64,000 nucleotides of DNA from the NCBI GenBank assembly GCA_051294375.1, contig CM119265.1, positions 4,223,025-4,287,024 on the forward strand. Direction: 5' to 3'. Origin of the DNA: Paraspadella gotoi (Eukaryota; Chaetognatha). The translations under genes were made by a program, and so were the position numbers. Shown here one piece after another: positions 33,292 through 44,082 of this stretch (positions are counted from its first letter, which is position 1; each line of letters opens with the position of its first letter). The notes beneath the pieces are model-generated. The model had not been told where the DNA came from and searched no databases. It saw only the letters and a list, made by a program, of their open reading frames with translations.

Positions 33292-33914
33292 AGCTGGACG
33301 ACGCTGCAGAGCCAGAACTCATTTTTAGACAAATCAGAAGAAGCAGTGACTGAGAAAAAAAGAGAGAGAGAGAGAGCGACATATAATTAAAAGAAAGAGA
33401 GAGGGAAAGAGACATATAATTAAAAGATTTTTGTTTTGTAAATAAAACATAAACAAATAGGATTATTGATATGAAACATGACAATTTTAAAGATCTTGAT
33501 GATTAGAAGCCATATATAAATTTTCAACTCCCTATGATATCACACTTTTAGAAGCCATGATTGCAAAAAAGCGTGACGCAGACGACGAATGCCTTTCAAG
33601 TCAAGTCAAGAAGACGACGACGACCACTACGGCACAAAGAAGCGAAAGCGAATTATTATAGAGACAGGACCGGCTTCGCCCGGTCTGTCTCGATAAAAAA
33701 TGTGTGTCGCCAACGAAGTTATAGGATTTCGTCAATGTAACACCAATGTGGCCAACGCCTCACCGATTGTCGTGTGCAAGTCTTGCACCCAATCATTGAT
33801 GAAGAATTGCAGATTCCTGGCCACGCCCAAAGTGACGAAGAAGACGAAGAAGTGACCGAGGGCGAAGAGACCCGTGGCGGGGGAGTCGACGCCGATCGGA
33901 GAAAAGATGCTCAT
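18618..33914 (-). CDS. SLC16-like (monocarboxylate transporter family) membrane protein, partial
   Basis: Major-facilitator protein, probably moving small carboxylates across the plasma membrane. Exons in transcript order: 33914-33764 (ATG at 33914; TM1, LFALGHFFVFFVTLGVA), 30958-30836 (TM2, ATAGWVSSSAYAIQPLLGPF), 30183-30054 or the identical 27996-27867 (TM3-TM4), 23387-23338 (KR/FRPIATG turn), 22071-21917 (TM5-TM6, GWRTGMLVFGG and an MRPVES end), 21861-21622 (loop and TM7, PFIFVAPYVEKNL), an exon ending 20424 (SYVGLLVAF region; start unresolved) and 18828-18618 (TM10 to TM11). Phases agree at every other junction. The family pattern is a KR-LA-G turn, GWRG-type TM5-TM6 and an RP end before the large loop. 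The C-terminal exon was not found. The ATG in the first exon is tentative; more N-terminal sequence may exist. The transported substrate cannot be read from the sequence. Confidence 0.65.
18830..20400. other. SLC16-like intron, mostly unassigned AT-rich DNA
   Basis: Low-complexity AT-rich sequence. It includes a reversed SINE A head at 19655-19745 (GAGGCGAATGACTTGCC) and, at 20250-20412, degenerate GGTATTAGG/GTTAGG words plus GGGGCGTTTTCGGAAAATAG shared with the PDE intron near 7320. Confidence 0.45.
20880..20990 (+). repeat. SINE-like fragment C
   Basis: GATCCGAAGCTCGGGACCTT, GGTGAACTGCTCGCGACATC and GTCTTCCACACC parallel the segment at 33040-33190 (GAAGGACTCGGGTTCGCGCC, GGTAAACTGCTGACGGCAAC, GTCTTCAATATT). 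Probably a degraded dispersed repeat. Confidence 0.4.
21210..21590. repeat. repeat shared with the duplicated block
   Basis: ATGCAAAATGTCCCACGCAT, AATAGCAGTATTCC, GCCTTTTCTGAAGGTCATGG and TACATGTGTACCAAT recur at 27510-27720 and 29705-29905. It is a dispersed repeat within introns of the SLC16-like gene and not an exon. Confidence 0.6.
22299..22356 (+). ncRNA. 58-nt stable hairpin, candidate miRNA precursor
   Basis: CCGGTCAATC (22299) pairs with GATTGACCGG (ending 22356), GGTCA with TGACC, and TTTGCC with GGCAA, leaving a loop of about 8 nt. The + strand 3' arm starts TTTGGCAATG, the same first ten bases as I recall for vertebrate miR-182, but there the mature RNA lies on the 5' arm. A short foldback repeat is an equally good reading. 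It lies in an intron of the SLC16-like gene, antisense to it. Confidence 0.35.
22400..23330. other. intron DNA, nothing recognised
   Basis: AT-rich sequence between SLC16-like exons 22071-21917 and 23387-23338. No exon, RNA gene or identified repeat was seen apart from the hairpin just before it. Confidence 0.45.
23785..23960. repeat. dispersed repeat (GGTACAACCAATAT / TTTGGACAGGC)
   Basis: Contains GGTACAACCAATATAAA (also near 57185) and, inverted, the CCAAAGTCAGGGG block of 2060. It belongs to a family seen at least three times in the window. Confidence 0.5.
24186..24280 (-). ncRNA. hammerhead-core-like motif, copy 3 (minus strand)
   Basis: Minus strand: TTGATGA (24275-24269), helix GGCT/AGCC, then GAAAC at 24250-24246, followed by AACAATAAAAATTGTTGTTG. 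C3 of the core is T here, and stem II again differs but pairs. The AATAAAA..GTTGTTG tail is shared with copies 1 and 4. Confidence 0.4.
24323..24425 (+). repeat. GGGATCATCTG minisatellite
   Basis: Three to four degenerate copies of a unit around AAGGGATCATCTGCTTACGG, followed by GC-richer DNA up to the gap at 24644. Confidence 0.7.
24644..24668. other. assembly gap (25 N)
   Basis: Run of 25 N, in the SLC16-like intron. 24669-25380 beyond it is AT-rich with no recognisable feature. Confidence 0.99.
26075..26285 (+). mobile_element. SINE-like repeat D (tRNA-like)
   Basis: CTCGTCTCAATGGCTGAGCA resembles an A-box and GTCCGGGTTCAATCCC a B-box, followed by a GGTATCCGGTTTCTGGC tail with CACTGAGGGTCGAAGCCCC. 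No gene signal. It abuts the start of the tandem duplication. Confidence 0.5.
26289..28050. repeat. tandem duplication, copy 1 (includes an SLC16-like exon)
   Basis: From GTATCACAGGCTATCCTCCC to ATTATATTAAGTACTG. It matches 28476-30242 almost throughout, differing by scattered single-base indels and a few substitutions. Contents: a (GA)n repeat with CTGGAAGGCAGCTGAACAG, a GAC-run element with the ACCGGCTTCGCCGGT hairpin (27338-27352), the repeat shared with 21210, and the TM3-TM4 exon at 27867-27996. Confidence 0.9.
28070..28310 (+). repeat. 60-bp minisatellite, four units
   Basis: Four copies of CTCGCCCCTGCTCAGCAACC, TAAGGATAGGAAGGAAGAGA, GAGGTACCTGAGCTAGTCT. It lies in the spacer between the two halves of the tandem duplication and is not itself duplicated. 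Confidence 0.9.
28476..30242. repeat. tandem duplication, copy 2 (includes an SLC16-like exon)
   Basis: Second copy of 26289-28050, ending ATTATATTAAGTACTG before the sequences diverge. The TM3-TM4 exon copy at 30054-30183 has the same 130-base length and the same splice sites as the first. Confidence 0.9.
31670..32030 (-). repeat. minisatellite-bearing element (GATGATAACCAAAAATTGAT units)
   Basis: About a dozen 21-22-base units, flanked by TCATTCATCGTAAATAAAAC and a (GA)n tract. It is the inverse of the element at 690-1015, including both flanks. Confidence 0.75.
32100..32885. repeat. (GA)n-bearing dispersed repeats with GCTGGACAG blocks
   Basis: Two related units (32110-32500, 32510-32870), each with AATCCACGAAAA-type or (GA)n sequence, GCTGGACAG, CAGAGCTGAACTCG, and ATATTTGGGTATAGAGCCAT. 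The AGAGCCATATAAGAA..CATTGAAAGTAT part recurs inverted at 36390-36560, and the (GA)n part at 26425-26720 and 28625-28910. Confidence 0.65.
33010..33300. repeat. SINE-like fragment C, (AT)n and (GA)n
   Basis: A B-box-like GGACTCGGGTTCGCGCCC at about 33080, a purine-rich stretch, an AT dinucleotide run (33205-33230) and (GA)n (33255-33290). No gene is seen. Confidence 0.5.
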
Positions 33915-34059
33915 TTCTTGAAGAGGCGTTGGAAAGGACAACAACAACAAAAAAGATCAAAGAAGTCGCTGAAAAAAAGCTAGAAAAAGATTATTGCAAA
34001 TAAATAATGTAAAAATGGGAAAAAACGAATTCGAAGACCGGAAACTTTGTTTTGTTTTT

Positions 34060-34066
34060 TTAATCC

Positions 34067-34126
<60 letters not shown>
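34060..34126. repeat. (CT)n tract
   Basis: Pure CT dinucleotide run upstream of the first SLC16-like exon (minus strand). It could be part of an intron in the 5' region. Confidence 0.95.
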
Positions 34127-34128
<2 letters not shown>

Positions 34129-34789
34129 CTTTCTGTTTTGCGTGCTCAAAAAGCTCGAAAAAGAGGCGTTACTTGGAATCCGTGACGTCGGAACCCGGCG
34201 TCGAAAGTCGCGAAGACAACGAGGAAGTTGGAAATGATGAAGAGTCGAGTTTTTTGTCGTCGTCGTCGTCAACTTCGTGTTTACAGGGAGTTAAGACGAT
34301 AGGACGATGAGCAAGATCACATTTAATTTCGTTGTCATCTTACTTTTGCCCATTTTTACTTTACTCGTTGCCATATTTGATTCTTTCTCTCTCCGCTCTA
34401 ATTGTCATATGGTACCAGCAGACCTAAGGTACTGTCTCCATTAGACTTTGCCATATTTTGAAATCTTTTTAACCGAGTTTAGCACTATAGTTAGGGATTA
34501 GCAGTATTCGACGAAATTTTTATTTCTCTATCGGCCAAAAAATAATAGGGAATTTGATACCAAAAAACAAGGCTTTTTGAAATATTTACTGTATGAAAAA
34601 TACTAAAAATAAAAATTTTATTTTTTAAATCTAGGTACTGTAAGGGTAAGTCTAACTAAAACCGAAAAAAAATCTTTTAAATACGAAAAATACTGGAATA
34701 GTACAGAAAGCAATATTTCTTTTTATTGTAGCGCGAAAACTAGACTTTCCGCGCAAAACCTCTGGTTACAGGAGTACAAATGTATTTTC

Positions 34790-35150
34790 TCTCAACAAAT
34801 TGATTTCAACTTGCATAATTTTTTCAACTTGCATAATTTTTTCAACTTGCATAATTTTTTCAACTTGCATAATTTCTTCAACTTGCATAATTTCTTCAAC
34901 TTGCATAATTTTTTTAAATTATATCATTTTTTCAAATTAATTAATTAATTAATTAAAACATTTATTTGTAATCATAAATAAAAAAGATTCAAGTAAATGT
35001 GACTTGTTTTTTCCATTTAAACTCATTTCCACTGGCACAATTCCGTCAAAACTTTATATCTAGCTTCTTCACACACTTTCCTTTTCAATCTATTAATTCA
35101 ATTATGATTAATTCGAGTAATTATGGGTTAAAATAAGTATTAAATATAAA
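34790..35150 (+). mobile_element. HINE-like fragment with 18-bp repeats
   Basis: Six to eight copies of TTTTTTCAACTTGCATAA, a TTAATTAA run and one CCATTTAAACTCATTTCCAC module ending near TTTATATCTAGCTTC. It matches the interior of the copy at 44083, with both ends absent. Confidence 0.6.
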
Positions 35151-35523
35151 AAGTGTAGTAAAGATTTTTTTGGTGTCACTCGCGAACGGACAAGGGTTAG
35201 AATAACGTTTGTCAACCGGATACGAAAAGGTAATTGACCTTAATTTGTATCGTTAATTTTAAACGTAAAAGTATTTGAAAAAAAATCGAGGCCATCGAGA
35301 TACAGGAAAAAAATGTATTGATAATACCATTAACAAAAGTATATACAGAAACGAAATGATTAACAATAATAGTGATAATGACAAAAATGACTAAGTTTTA
35401 ACAAAAACAAAATTAAGCAATAAAAATGACAAAAAGAATAGGAATATTCGAATACGATAACGACGCTGACAAAGACGAAGTCGAAGAAGCCGACGACAAT
35501 GACGACGACCAATAGGAGAATCG

Positions 35524-38500
35524 TCAATTCGTGGAATTGGCTTCTTTGACTAGAGAACTGAAAGCTGACTTGACGTCGTTCAAAAGTTTCCTCGTTTCGT
35601 CAAACTCGACGATTTTCCCGTCATCCAATACCAGGATTTTGTCGTAGTCTAAAATGGTGTTGATTCTATGGGCGATGGTGATTATGGTGCAGCCAGCGAA
35701 CTCTTTACGAATCGTTTCCTAAATTGGTAAAGGGAATGATATTTAAAAATTATTGGTTGCATTATAATCATTATTATTTGTTTTATTATCATAATAACAT
35801 CTATAAAACCTGAGAGTTATCAAAAGGATAGTGGTTATTCTGGATAAAACTCGGGGGAAAATGAGAACAAATATTTAAAACTAGATTCCAAAACGAATGT
35901 TCAATGTTTTTTTTAAAATAATGTTGTTCACTCTTAGAATAAAATAGAATAGATAAAAATTTTCTTAAACTAATTACGTGATATTGCTAAGGGTAGCCCA
36001 ACTCAATGGGGTGGGTCAAGAATATAGAGCGAGTACATGCTCAAACGAATATTTATACATTTTTAAGAAGCGAATGAACGGATGCCTTTTGTTTGCAGAT
36101 CTTAGTCGAGGCATAATAGCTCATTTGCATAACGCGAGCATTAAAGTTTGAATGGGTAACAAACTCTTATTTCTTGTGAATATATCACTATTACAATAAA
36201 GTTACCCTTAATTGTCTTGAAAATAAATCTTAAAAAATCTTATTGATATTTTTAACAAATAATTCGAGTTTATTGTTTTCAAACGGAGGATTGGTTATCA
36301 AAATTTACACAAGTATTTAGGACACAACCTAAGCTTAGAAATATTGTTAAATTGGCAGTGCACTGATAATTAAGATATCTATCACTAAGAGTAGCCTAAC
36401 TCAGTATTAGGGGTAGCCGCACTCAAAAATTTAGAGTACATGCTCAAACGAAAATGTATACATTTATAAGTATACTTTCAAGGTACAAACAATTTCTTAT
36501 ACGGCTAGTAATACCCTAGTAATTATTTTTTTAATATTTATTTATAGATAAGAAAGTCCAAAATTCTGATACGGTCCGCAGAGCGGGCCCAGAATATTAA
36601 ACTGATTTTTGAGCATCGGAGGAGCGCTCAGTGCTTGCACGGCCTCCACCACGGGTCGTCCCGGTATTGCAGTACCTCCGGGATTGGCCCACCACCCATT
36701 GTGGAATTTAAAATATATATTTATAAATATTATTAATTAACATTGCATTATTTTATAATTTATTTCTTCCGGTGTTCGTAGTTAAACTCCCAAAGAACTT
36801 GCATAAATATACTTATTGGCTTTTCTTTCTTTGCGTTAATAATTAAATTTTTTTTAAATAAATTGTAGTTTACAACAAATACAAAAAACACACACCTCAC
36901 AGAAATATGAATCTCACGGAATCTCACCTGAATCAGGTCGTCAGTCTCCTGATCCACCGCCGCCGTCGCCTCGTCCAAGACGAGAATCTTCGCCCGCCGC
37001 AGCAACGCCCTCGCCAAACAGAGCAGCTGCTTCTGCCCGACGGACAAGTTGGTCCCGAATTCCGTGCAGCGGAACTCGATCCCTTCCGGTCGCGAGTCGA
37101 CGAAGGGCTGGAGATGCGCCAACTGGAGGACGCGGCGCACCTCGTCGTCCGATTTCTCCTCGAAAGGGTCCACGTTGAAACGAAGACTTCCCGAGAAGAC
37201 GACGGGATCTTGAGGAATGACCGAGATGCTCGACCGAAGGCGCCGCAAATCGACGCCGCCGATGACTCGCCCGTCGACGACGACGTCTCCCGGCGTCTCG
37301 GCCTCGACGACGCGAAAGAGCGCCAAGGCGAGAGTGGATTTTCCGGCGCCGGTTCGACCCACGACGCCGACACGTTGTCCGCCGGAAATAGAGAGTGTGA
37401 GTTTCTTGAGGACGAGATCGAGTCCAGATCGATAACGGACGCTGAGGTCATTGAAGACGATGTCGCCGCGATGAGGCCAAGTGGCGGGCGGATTAGAGTT
37501 GTCGGGCAGAGTGTCTTTGTCGGACAGAGTCTCGTCGTCGTCGTCGGCCACAGTCTTCGAAGGCTCGACGTCGAGGCGACTAAACTCGGCGATCCTCTCG
37601 ATGGCGACAAAGTGAGACTCGAACAAAGCGAGTTCAATCATGAGCCATTGAATGTGACCGTTCATGAGGAATGAGTAGGAGAGGCTGATTCCGAGGAGGC
37701 CTGACGGGAAGGGAAATGTGGGTGAGGTTTGGGTAAGTTGGGATTTTATTTTTACTTTTATTTTTTTATGTCTGTCTAAAATTATATTTTTAAAAAGACG
37801 TGTTAGTAAATTATTTTATTATATTAATAAGTGGTGCACTACATATTATTTTAGATTATATTTTATTTCATCTCTTACCCGGAGTTAAAGATGAATTCAA
37901 CAAAGTCAAGACGGCAGTAAAGTATTGCATAAAGGCGGCAATGCATTGGATACCCAACAGAATCCACGAATTGCAAGTCAAATCCGACAACCAGATGGAC
38001 GCGTTGGCGTCGATCAATTGGTGGCAATCGTTAGCGAGTTGCCTCTGAGCCTCGAAGGCGCGAATCGTGACCATCCCTTTGAGCGTCTCGTCGAATTTGG
38101 AGTAGACGGGGGATTTGGTGACTGCCTCTAACCGCTTCAATTGACGGGATGTTCGAAGGAAGAGTCTTTGCAGAGTGAAGAGAATGATGAGGGTGATGAA
38201 AAAGACGACGAGCATGTAGGGACTGATGATGCAGATGGTGACCATGATGGAAACTATGAGCAGAATACGATTGATAATATCTCGAGTCGTTTGGGGAAGT
38301 TGATCGTCCGCGATGTCCATGTCTTTGGAGAACCTGTTCAAAATTTATACAGAATGTGTAAATAGATACTTCAGAGGCGTTAGTATCTTAGTTAAGTACC
38401 TGTTTGTAATTCTCCCGACAGGAACCGTGTCAAAAAAGTGCATCGGCGCGCGAATGACTCTTTCAATCATAAGTTTATGAATCGTTTTACTGGATTGAAC

Positions 38501-41500
38501 GCTTCCAGCAAAGATAAAAAACGTACCGATCATAATCAAAAGGCCGCTAGATATACCCAAGATGCTGTAGATAAGTATGAAATGCTGAAAGTTGTTTTGG
38601 TTTGGATTTTTGGTCCAATCGGCGAGCCAGAACGAAGAGGAAACTTCTGCTGCCACGCCCACCCCGAAGATGAATGGGCCGAGGAAAAAAAAAGTCCGCG
38701 AGGCGTTTTTGACCCAAAAGAGAAATACGGACAAATCCGTGACGCCGTATTGAACGGCCTCTTTCTCCAAAAGTTTACCTGAACCGTTGATCGCGATCTT
38801 TTCATTTTGATCAGCTGGTTTAGGGTTTTTCATTTGCATTTCGTGATCATCACAATTTTCTCTCCATTTCGTCAGAGTGAACAAGAGACTTTCTGGATTC
38901 TTCATCAATTCATCGAATTTCCCAACTTCCATCAGACTTCCGTCTTTCAAGCACAAAATGAGATCAGCAGCTTGTAAGCAATTGATGTTATGAGTGACAA
39001 GGACTCTGGTTCTCTTTTTTAACAATCCATTCGGCCCGAGTAGATTTTGAAAGATGTGTTTTGCGACGTGGGCATCCACGGCGCTGAGTGGATCATCCAG
39101 TAAATAAAGTTGTTTATCCGCATAAGCCGCTCTCGCTAGAGCGACTCGAGCCTTTTGTCCGCCAGAAATGTTGACGCCATTTTCGCCGATCTCTGTGGAG
39201 TCACCGGCTGCCAGGATTTGTAGATCTGTCGAAAGCGCACAAGAAAATACGACAAGGTCGTATTGATCTTCAATGTAGCCTTTTCCAAACAACACGTTAT
39301 CTCGCAGCGATGCGTTAAAAATCCAGGGTTGCTGCGCCACGTATGCGATACTCCTATGGTCGACTTGGATTTCGCCTTCTTGCTTTTTCATTTCCCCCAG
39401 AATCGAAGCCAAAAGCGAAGACTTGCCAGATCCGACTGACCCAACGATACAAACCAGCGCACCGTGGGGAATTCGGAAATCAAGACTCTTGAGGGTTGGC
39501 GCCGTTAAATTCCATGAGCAATCGGCCTTTGCCAACTGAATTGCTATTTGTGGCTCAGATGGAAACGAGCGCTCTTGAGAAACTTCTTGTTCAATCAAGA
39601 AGTTTTCGATTCTCTCACCGGAAATCAATAATTGAAGAAACATTTTTATCAATCTCGGCATCAGGTAGAGAGGCTTTCTCATAATATTAATGAGGCTAAG
39701 AGTTACGAAAGCAACTTCGGCAGAAAGTAAATTATTTTCTGAGATAACGACGTACAGTGAGAATGAAAGTATGGCCATTATCATTGGCACAGTATTGAAC
39801 ATAAAATTGACTGATGCCGTTGCCATGTGAGCGTACAATAAGAACTTTGTTTCCGTTGCTCTTAATTGTGAAATTTTTTTCTGAAAAATAAATTGTACAT
39901 GATTACGGGCCTTACGGCTTTCTACTTGGACCATGAACAACAACAGCTTTTGGTTAAAATTGGCCTTCAATCTTAAAACAAGTTTGAGCAAACAATGTCG
40001 GATCTGCATTAATTAATTATTTATTTAATAATTAATTTATTCAAGTTTATTATTTAATTAATTTGGCAATTAATTAACTAATTTGATCCGAAATGTTTGT
40101 TTTGATTGATTGATTGATTAATTAATTAATTATTGATTAATCAATCGAATAATTAATTAATTGATTAATTATTTGATTAAATAATACATCTTGCATTTAT
40201 ATTTAAAATTAAAAAAAAGAAGCATAATCAATTAGTGAAATAGGTTCTTTGTTTTTTCCATTTAAACTCATTTCCACTCAAACGATTCCATCGAAACTTG
40301 ATTTCCAGTTTAATTACACACTTTTCTACCCAACTACAAAATTTCAAGTCAATCGCCCCATCCACTCATGGTAATTGGTGTTCAAATAGTGAAATATATT
40401 TTTTTGTTTTTTTTTTTATTAAACTCATTTATACTCGGACGATTCCATCGAAACTTCATATCCAGCTCAATCACACACTTCCTACCCACACATAAAATTT
40501 CATTCCAATCCATCAATCACATCACGAGTAATTGGTGTTTTTTGCTTAGGTGGGACGGACGGACATCTTTTTTTTTTTTGCATAATTTTCATAATTCGAT
40601 GTTCTGACATGATATAAGTGAATGCTCGACAAGATTGGGGGGGCGGACCGACGGACGCGACAAAAGTGAATTATAGAGTCGGGATCTGCTGAAAGATAAA
40701 AAAAAGTGCCAAATAATTCAACAAAAGGAGCATTAGGTTTATTTTTCAAAAACTAACCTGAAACGATTCTTCCCATGCATAAAGTTTTATAATTTTGATG
40801 CCATGAAAAATTTCATTTATATACTTCACTCGTTCATCTTTCAAGATAAGATTTTTTTTCTGATATTTGACTTGAAGTTTTCCAAAAAAGAAATTCAATG
40901 GGATAATAAGGATCAAACATGAAATGGCTCCCAATGTGGCAAGTCCGATTTGACGCCATATTAGATAACAACAAAATATAATCTAAAAATAAATTCGAAA
41001 ATCTTGACAAGAAAATGAAAATAGCCTTATGATGTAAGAATAGAAAACTTACCTCTAAAGGTCCATAAATTAATATGAATAAAAATTTTGTGAATAACAA
41101 ATATTTCATCGCATCGACACTCATCAAATTGAGTATTTTGCCGGAGGTAGTTTTGTTAAAAGAAGAATTTAAACGAAGGCTCTTGTGGTATATTGCCTAA
41201 AGAGTTTATTAAATATTAATTTTGCCTATTTTTCTCTTTAAAAATAGATAAAAATATTTCGTCAATACCTGTATTATAGTATTCTTTATTGCCAAACCCG
41301 TCGTTTCCGCAATAAGCATGAAATGCGAATAGCTAAATGATTTCATTAATTCTGTTATAAGAATCAAACTAGAAAAGAAAATTCCTTTCCAAATCCATTC
41401 CTCGTAAGACATTTGAAACTTAATTGCAGAATGGTCGCCTGGCAACGAGTCATTAGCCTTCACTTCCGAAAGATCATTGTGCGGTTTTTTGGCCACGTGA

Positions 41501-43211
41501 ACCAACATCAATCGAAATATTATTGGCTGCAATATAACTTGTATCGACGGCAAGGATCTAATGATAAACATAAGAAGTAGACGAGGCCAAAAACATTTTA
41601 ATAAGATCCAATGGAAACTTCTAGAAGGTTTTGGGCATTGTTCTTCAATTTGTTCGTGGCTTTGAATTAGTAAGTGAGAATGTTATGAATATTAAAATAA
41701 TTTTTTTTTATCCAAATTTGCAAATATATTTAGACACCCTTCTTAATACAATTTATTAGTTTGAATAATCAACAATTTGAAAATCGCTTTATACCAGCTT
41801 TATGCATGAAAATTTCAAAATTTCTCTAGTTTCAACCTTTAAAAAAATCTTTATGAGCTTAATTAAAACATTACACTTCAAGTTCAACGCATTCGATAAC
41901 ACTCTGACGTACCAATCAATCTTAATTGCTTGTTTCGCGAGATTGTGATGTTTATCGAATAAACTCTTGAGTACATTGATTTTACAGAACGATGGAAGTT
42001 TTCCAACGTCACCAACTTGAATGGCAGCCTTTCTCGCTTTCATGATCAACGGAACTATGAACCAAAAAAGCAGCTTGGAGAGAATGCTTGCTTCCTGCAT
42101 AAGATCCTCACAATTGCTTGGCTGATTTTCCCGATCTGAGAAGCACGACAGAATGAAACTTATTACGCCGAGACCAAATATTGCGTAAAATATAATAAGT
42201 TTCCCTTTTTCTGGTTCGATTAGTTGATCCTGTGATAATAATTATGAATACAATTCCGTACTTGTGATTTCGAATAGTTTTGTTTTTCCAAAATCGCTCA
42301 CCTTCTGATAAAGTTCTCGAATAAGAACGCCGCCCTGACCACCGCCGCCGCCACCGCCACCCGCCGATCTGATCAAATGCTGCAGCATCAGTGCAGCAAC
42401 GATCGTCAATGCCGCAAAGAAAACGAAATTCGCTTCGGAATTCTTGACGAAGCGACGTCGCTCCTCCAGGGTAAGTATGAGCGAGAAGAGGATCGCGAGG
42501 AGCAAGAGTAACGGAGTTAGGAATTCTACTGGAGCGAGGAGAGAGAATGGGGAAGTGGGGCAGAGTGGTGATGAGGAGTCGAAGGGAGAGACGGACTGAC
42601 GGATGGATTCCGCTTCGGTCCGGTCAATGACGATGACGAGTATGAGGTCTGTCAACAAAAAATTCATAAGTTTGTGAATTTGGTTTTATTAGGTGTATTG
42701 TTTGTTTGTCGTTAAATATTTTTTTAGTAAATTGAAATATTAACAAACATGGTTTCTTTGCCATAATCTAAAGAATAAAGTTTTAACGAATGCGTAAAGA
42801 AAAAAATACATATAATACTGTACGATACTAACAAATGGAATATGAAATAAACATCATGAAATAATTACATCTTTCATTCAACTTCAACAAACCTGCTGCT
42901 ATCAGCATCAACAAAACGACGCCGATCAACAATTTTCCCGCGAAAAGTTTCGACGAATTTCCCGGCGCCAAAAGTTGAGTCCAGCGCCGCTTTTTGACTC
43001 GCGGCGTCGCAAAGGACAAAGGGGCGAAGAACATCAGCGCCGCTAACGGAACAGCGCCCAAGAGAAGCTTCAGAAGGCACGGCGTCAAATCGGGCGCCGG
43101 CGTAAACCACGAAACGGCGTCGTCCCAAAGCGGCGTCCTCGCACAAAGCGGCGTGGCGAAGACGGCGTTGGAATTCGACGCCGGAAAGTTTGAGTCGGAG
43201 GAGCAATTCAT
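35524..43211 (-). CDS. ABCC/MRP1-type ABC transporter, complete (10 exons, 1529 aa)
   Basis: ATP-driven export pump of the long MRP type. Exons in transcript order: 43211-42893, 42648-42302, 42229-41837, 41526-41269, 41196-41053, 40982-40758, 39880-38400, 38333-37879, 37700-36928, 35718-35524 (TGA). All junctions are GT-AG and in phase; 1529 residues against 1531 in human MRP1. Residues 1-220 form the TMD0 module ([10 protein letters not shown] near the start; [15 protein letters not shown]). TMD1 includes LNLMSVDA and [13 protein letters not shown]1 has Walker A GSVGSGKS (709-716), signature ISGGQ (800-804) and Walker B LLDD. NBD2 has GRTGAGKS (1322-1329), LSVGQ (1426-1430), [10 protein letters not shown] (Glu1451 is catalytic) and the H-loop His1482. 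NBD1 has Asp where NBD2 has Glu, the usual ABCC asymmetry. An acidic DDDDE stretch lies in the linker before NBD2. The ATG is chosen for its MRP1-like distance to the LWD motif; non-ATG codons open further upstream. The substrate is not predictable. Confidence 0.93.
36390..36560 (-). repeat. repeat joined to U2-like sequence
   Basis: Inverse of the AGAGCCATATAAGAA repeat at 32700-32870. It runs up to within a few bases of the U2-like segment, as if the two were copied together. Confidence 0.55.
36566..36693 (+). pseudogene. U2 snRNA, 5'-truncated copy
   Basis: CTGATACGGTCCGCAGAGCG begins at U2 stem IIa (GGTCCGC/GCGGGCC hairpin), followed by TATTAAACTGATTTTTGAG (Sm-type site), a stem III region, and CCCGGTATTGCAGTACCTCC, the diagnostic stem IV loop of U2. 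The 5' part with stem I and the branch-point-pairing sequence is absent, so it is very probably a pseudogene. It is antisense to, and inside, the last ABCC intron (35719-36927). Confidence 0.75.
39979..40694 (+). mobile_element. HINE/DINE-1-like element, copy in ABCC intron
   Basis: Starts AGTTTGAGCAAACAATG and GTCGGATCTGC, carries TTAATTAA runs, two modules and GACGGACGGACATC. It ends at GGGATCTGCTGAAAG, so the second half of the terminal hairpin has been lost. It fills most of the intron 39881-40757. Confidence 0.72.
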
Positions 43212-44080
43212 TGTTGGAGCTGGATAGGTGAAGCTTTGATGCTGGACTAAAGATGATGCTGTATTGAAGCTGGAGTAAAGACAATGCTGGAGTAAAGACA
43301 ATGCTGGAGTGTTGAAGACGGAGTTTTATCAAAGTTTTATTTGATGAAGTAGCGCGCGGTTCGTTTATGTCCGTGTGGTCGACATCAGGATTCGATTTTG
43401 AGCGTGTTTGAGAAAAAGCGAAATCAATGAATCTACTTTCAAAAGTTTGGAATCTTGATGAATAAAAAAATTGACAATATATTTTGGGTTATGGTTGAAT
43501 TGAAAACGAGGCTGAGAGAGAGAAAGATCTCGTTCGGTCATATCATGTTATAACTTTTGTTTTAAAGTTAATTCGTGTTTTTAGACAGAGTTCGCCCCTG
43601 AATAAGCATAAGCAGTCAACCAATTTTCGCTACAGGATTGTGAATTAATGAATGCCAAAAATTATTATCACTGATTGTGAACAATGGCAGAATAGAATCG
43701 TTTAAAAACTTAGTTGTTCGTGTTTGTTGAAAACGGCGGGCAGCGTGAAAAGGCGAAGATGTAAAGAAAAGTGAACTTTGTTCGACCTGGGAAGATCACT
43801 GCTTAAAGCGCTTTTTTAAAGTTCGTTTAAAGATAAACAGCGAGAGATAGAAAGAGAAAAAGAGAGAGAGAAAAAATAATAGAGAGGACGATGCCCCTTT
43901 AGATTAAAAATACCTGATTGATAACTTTTGTGTTATCAGTTTATATGTTATTTTATTCTTACCCAGCTCCAAAAGCTCGAATTAAAATTTTTTAACCTTT
44001 CAAGTTCTGTTAAGCCTTTCTTTTTTGTTGCTCAAACTTGTTTTTTTATCGATAAAGTTTCGCAAAATTGGGACAGAAGA
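43212..44080. other. 5' flank of the ABCC gene
   Basis: Immediately upstream of the ATG are three repeats of a GCTGGAGTAAAGACAAT-like unit (43225-43320), probably in the 5' UTR. Beyond this I cannot identify a promoter element or another gene. Confidence 0.4.
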
Positions 44081-44082
44081 AA

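Noticed and set aside
36907-37674. 255-residue + strand open frame
   Set aside because: Antisense shadow of the ABCC NBD2 exon; GC-rich coding DNA often keeps the opposite strand open, and no family resemblance is seen.
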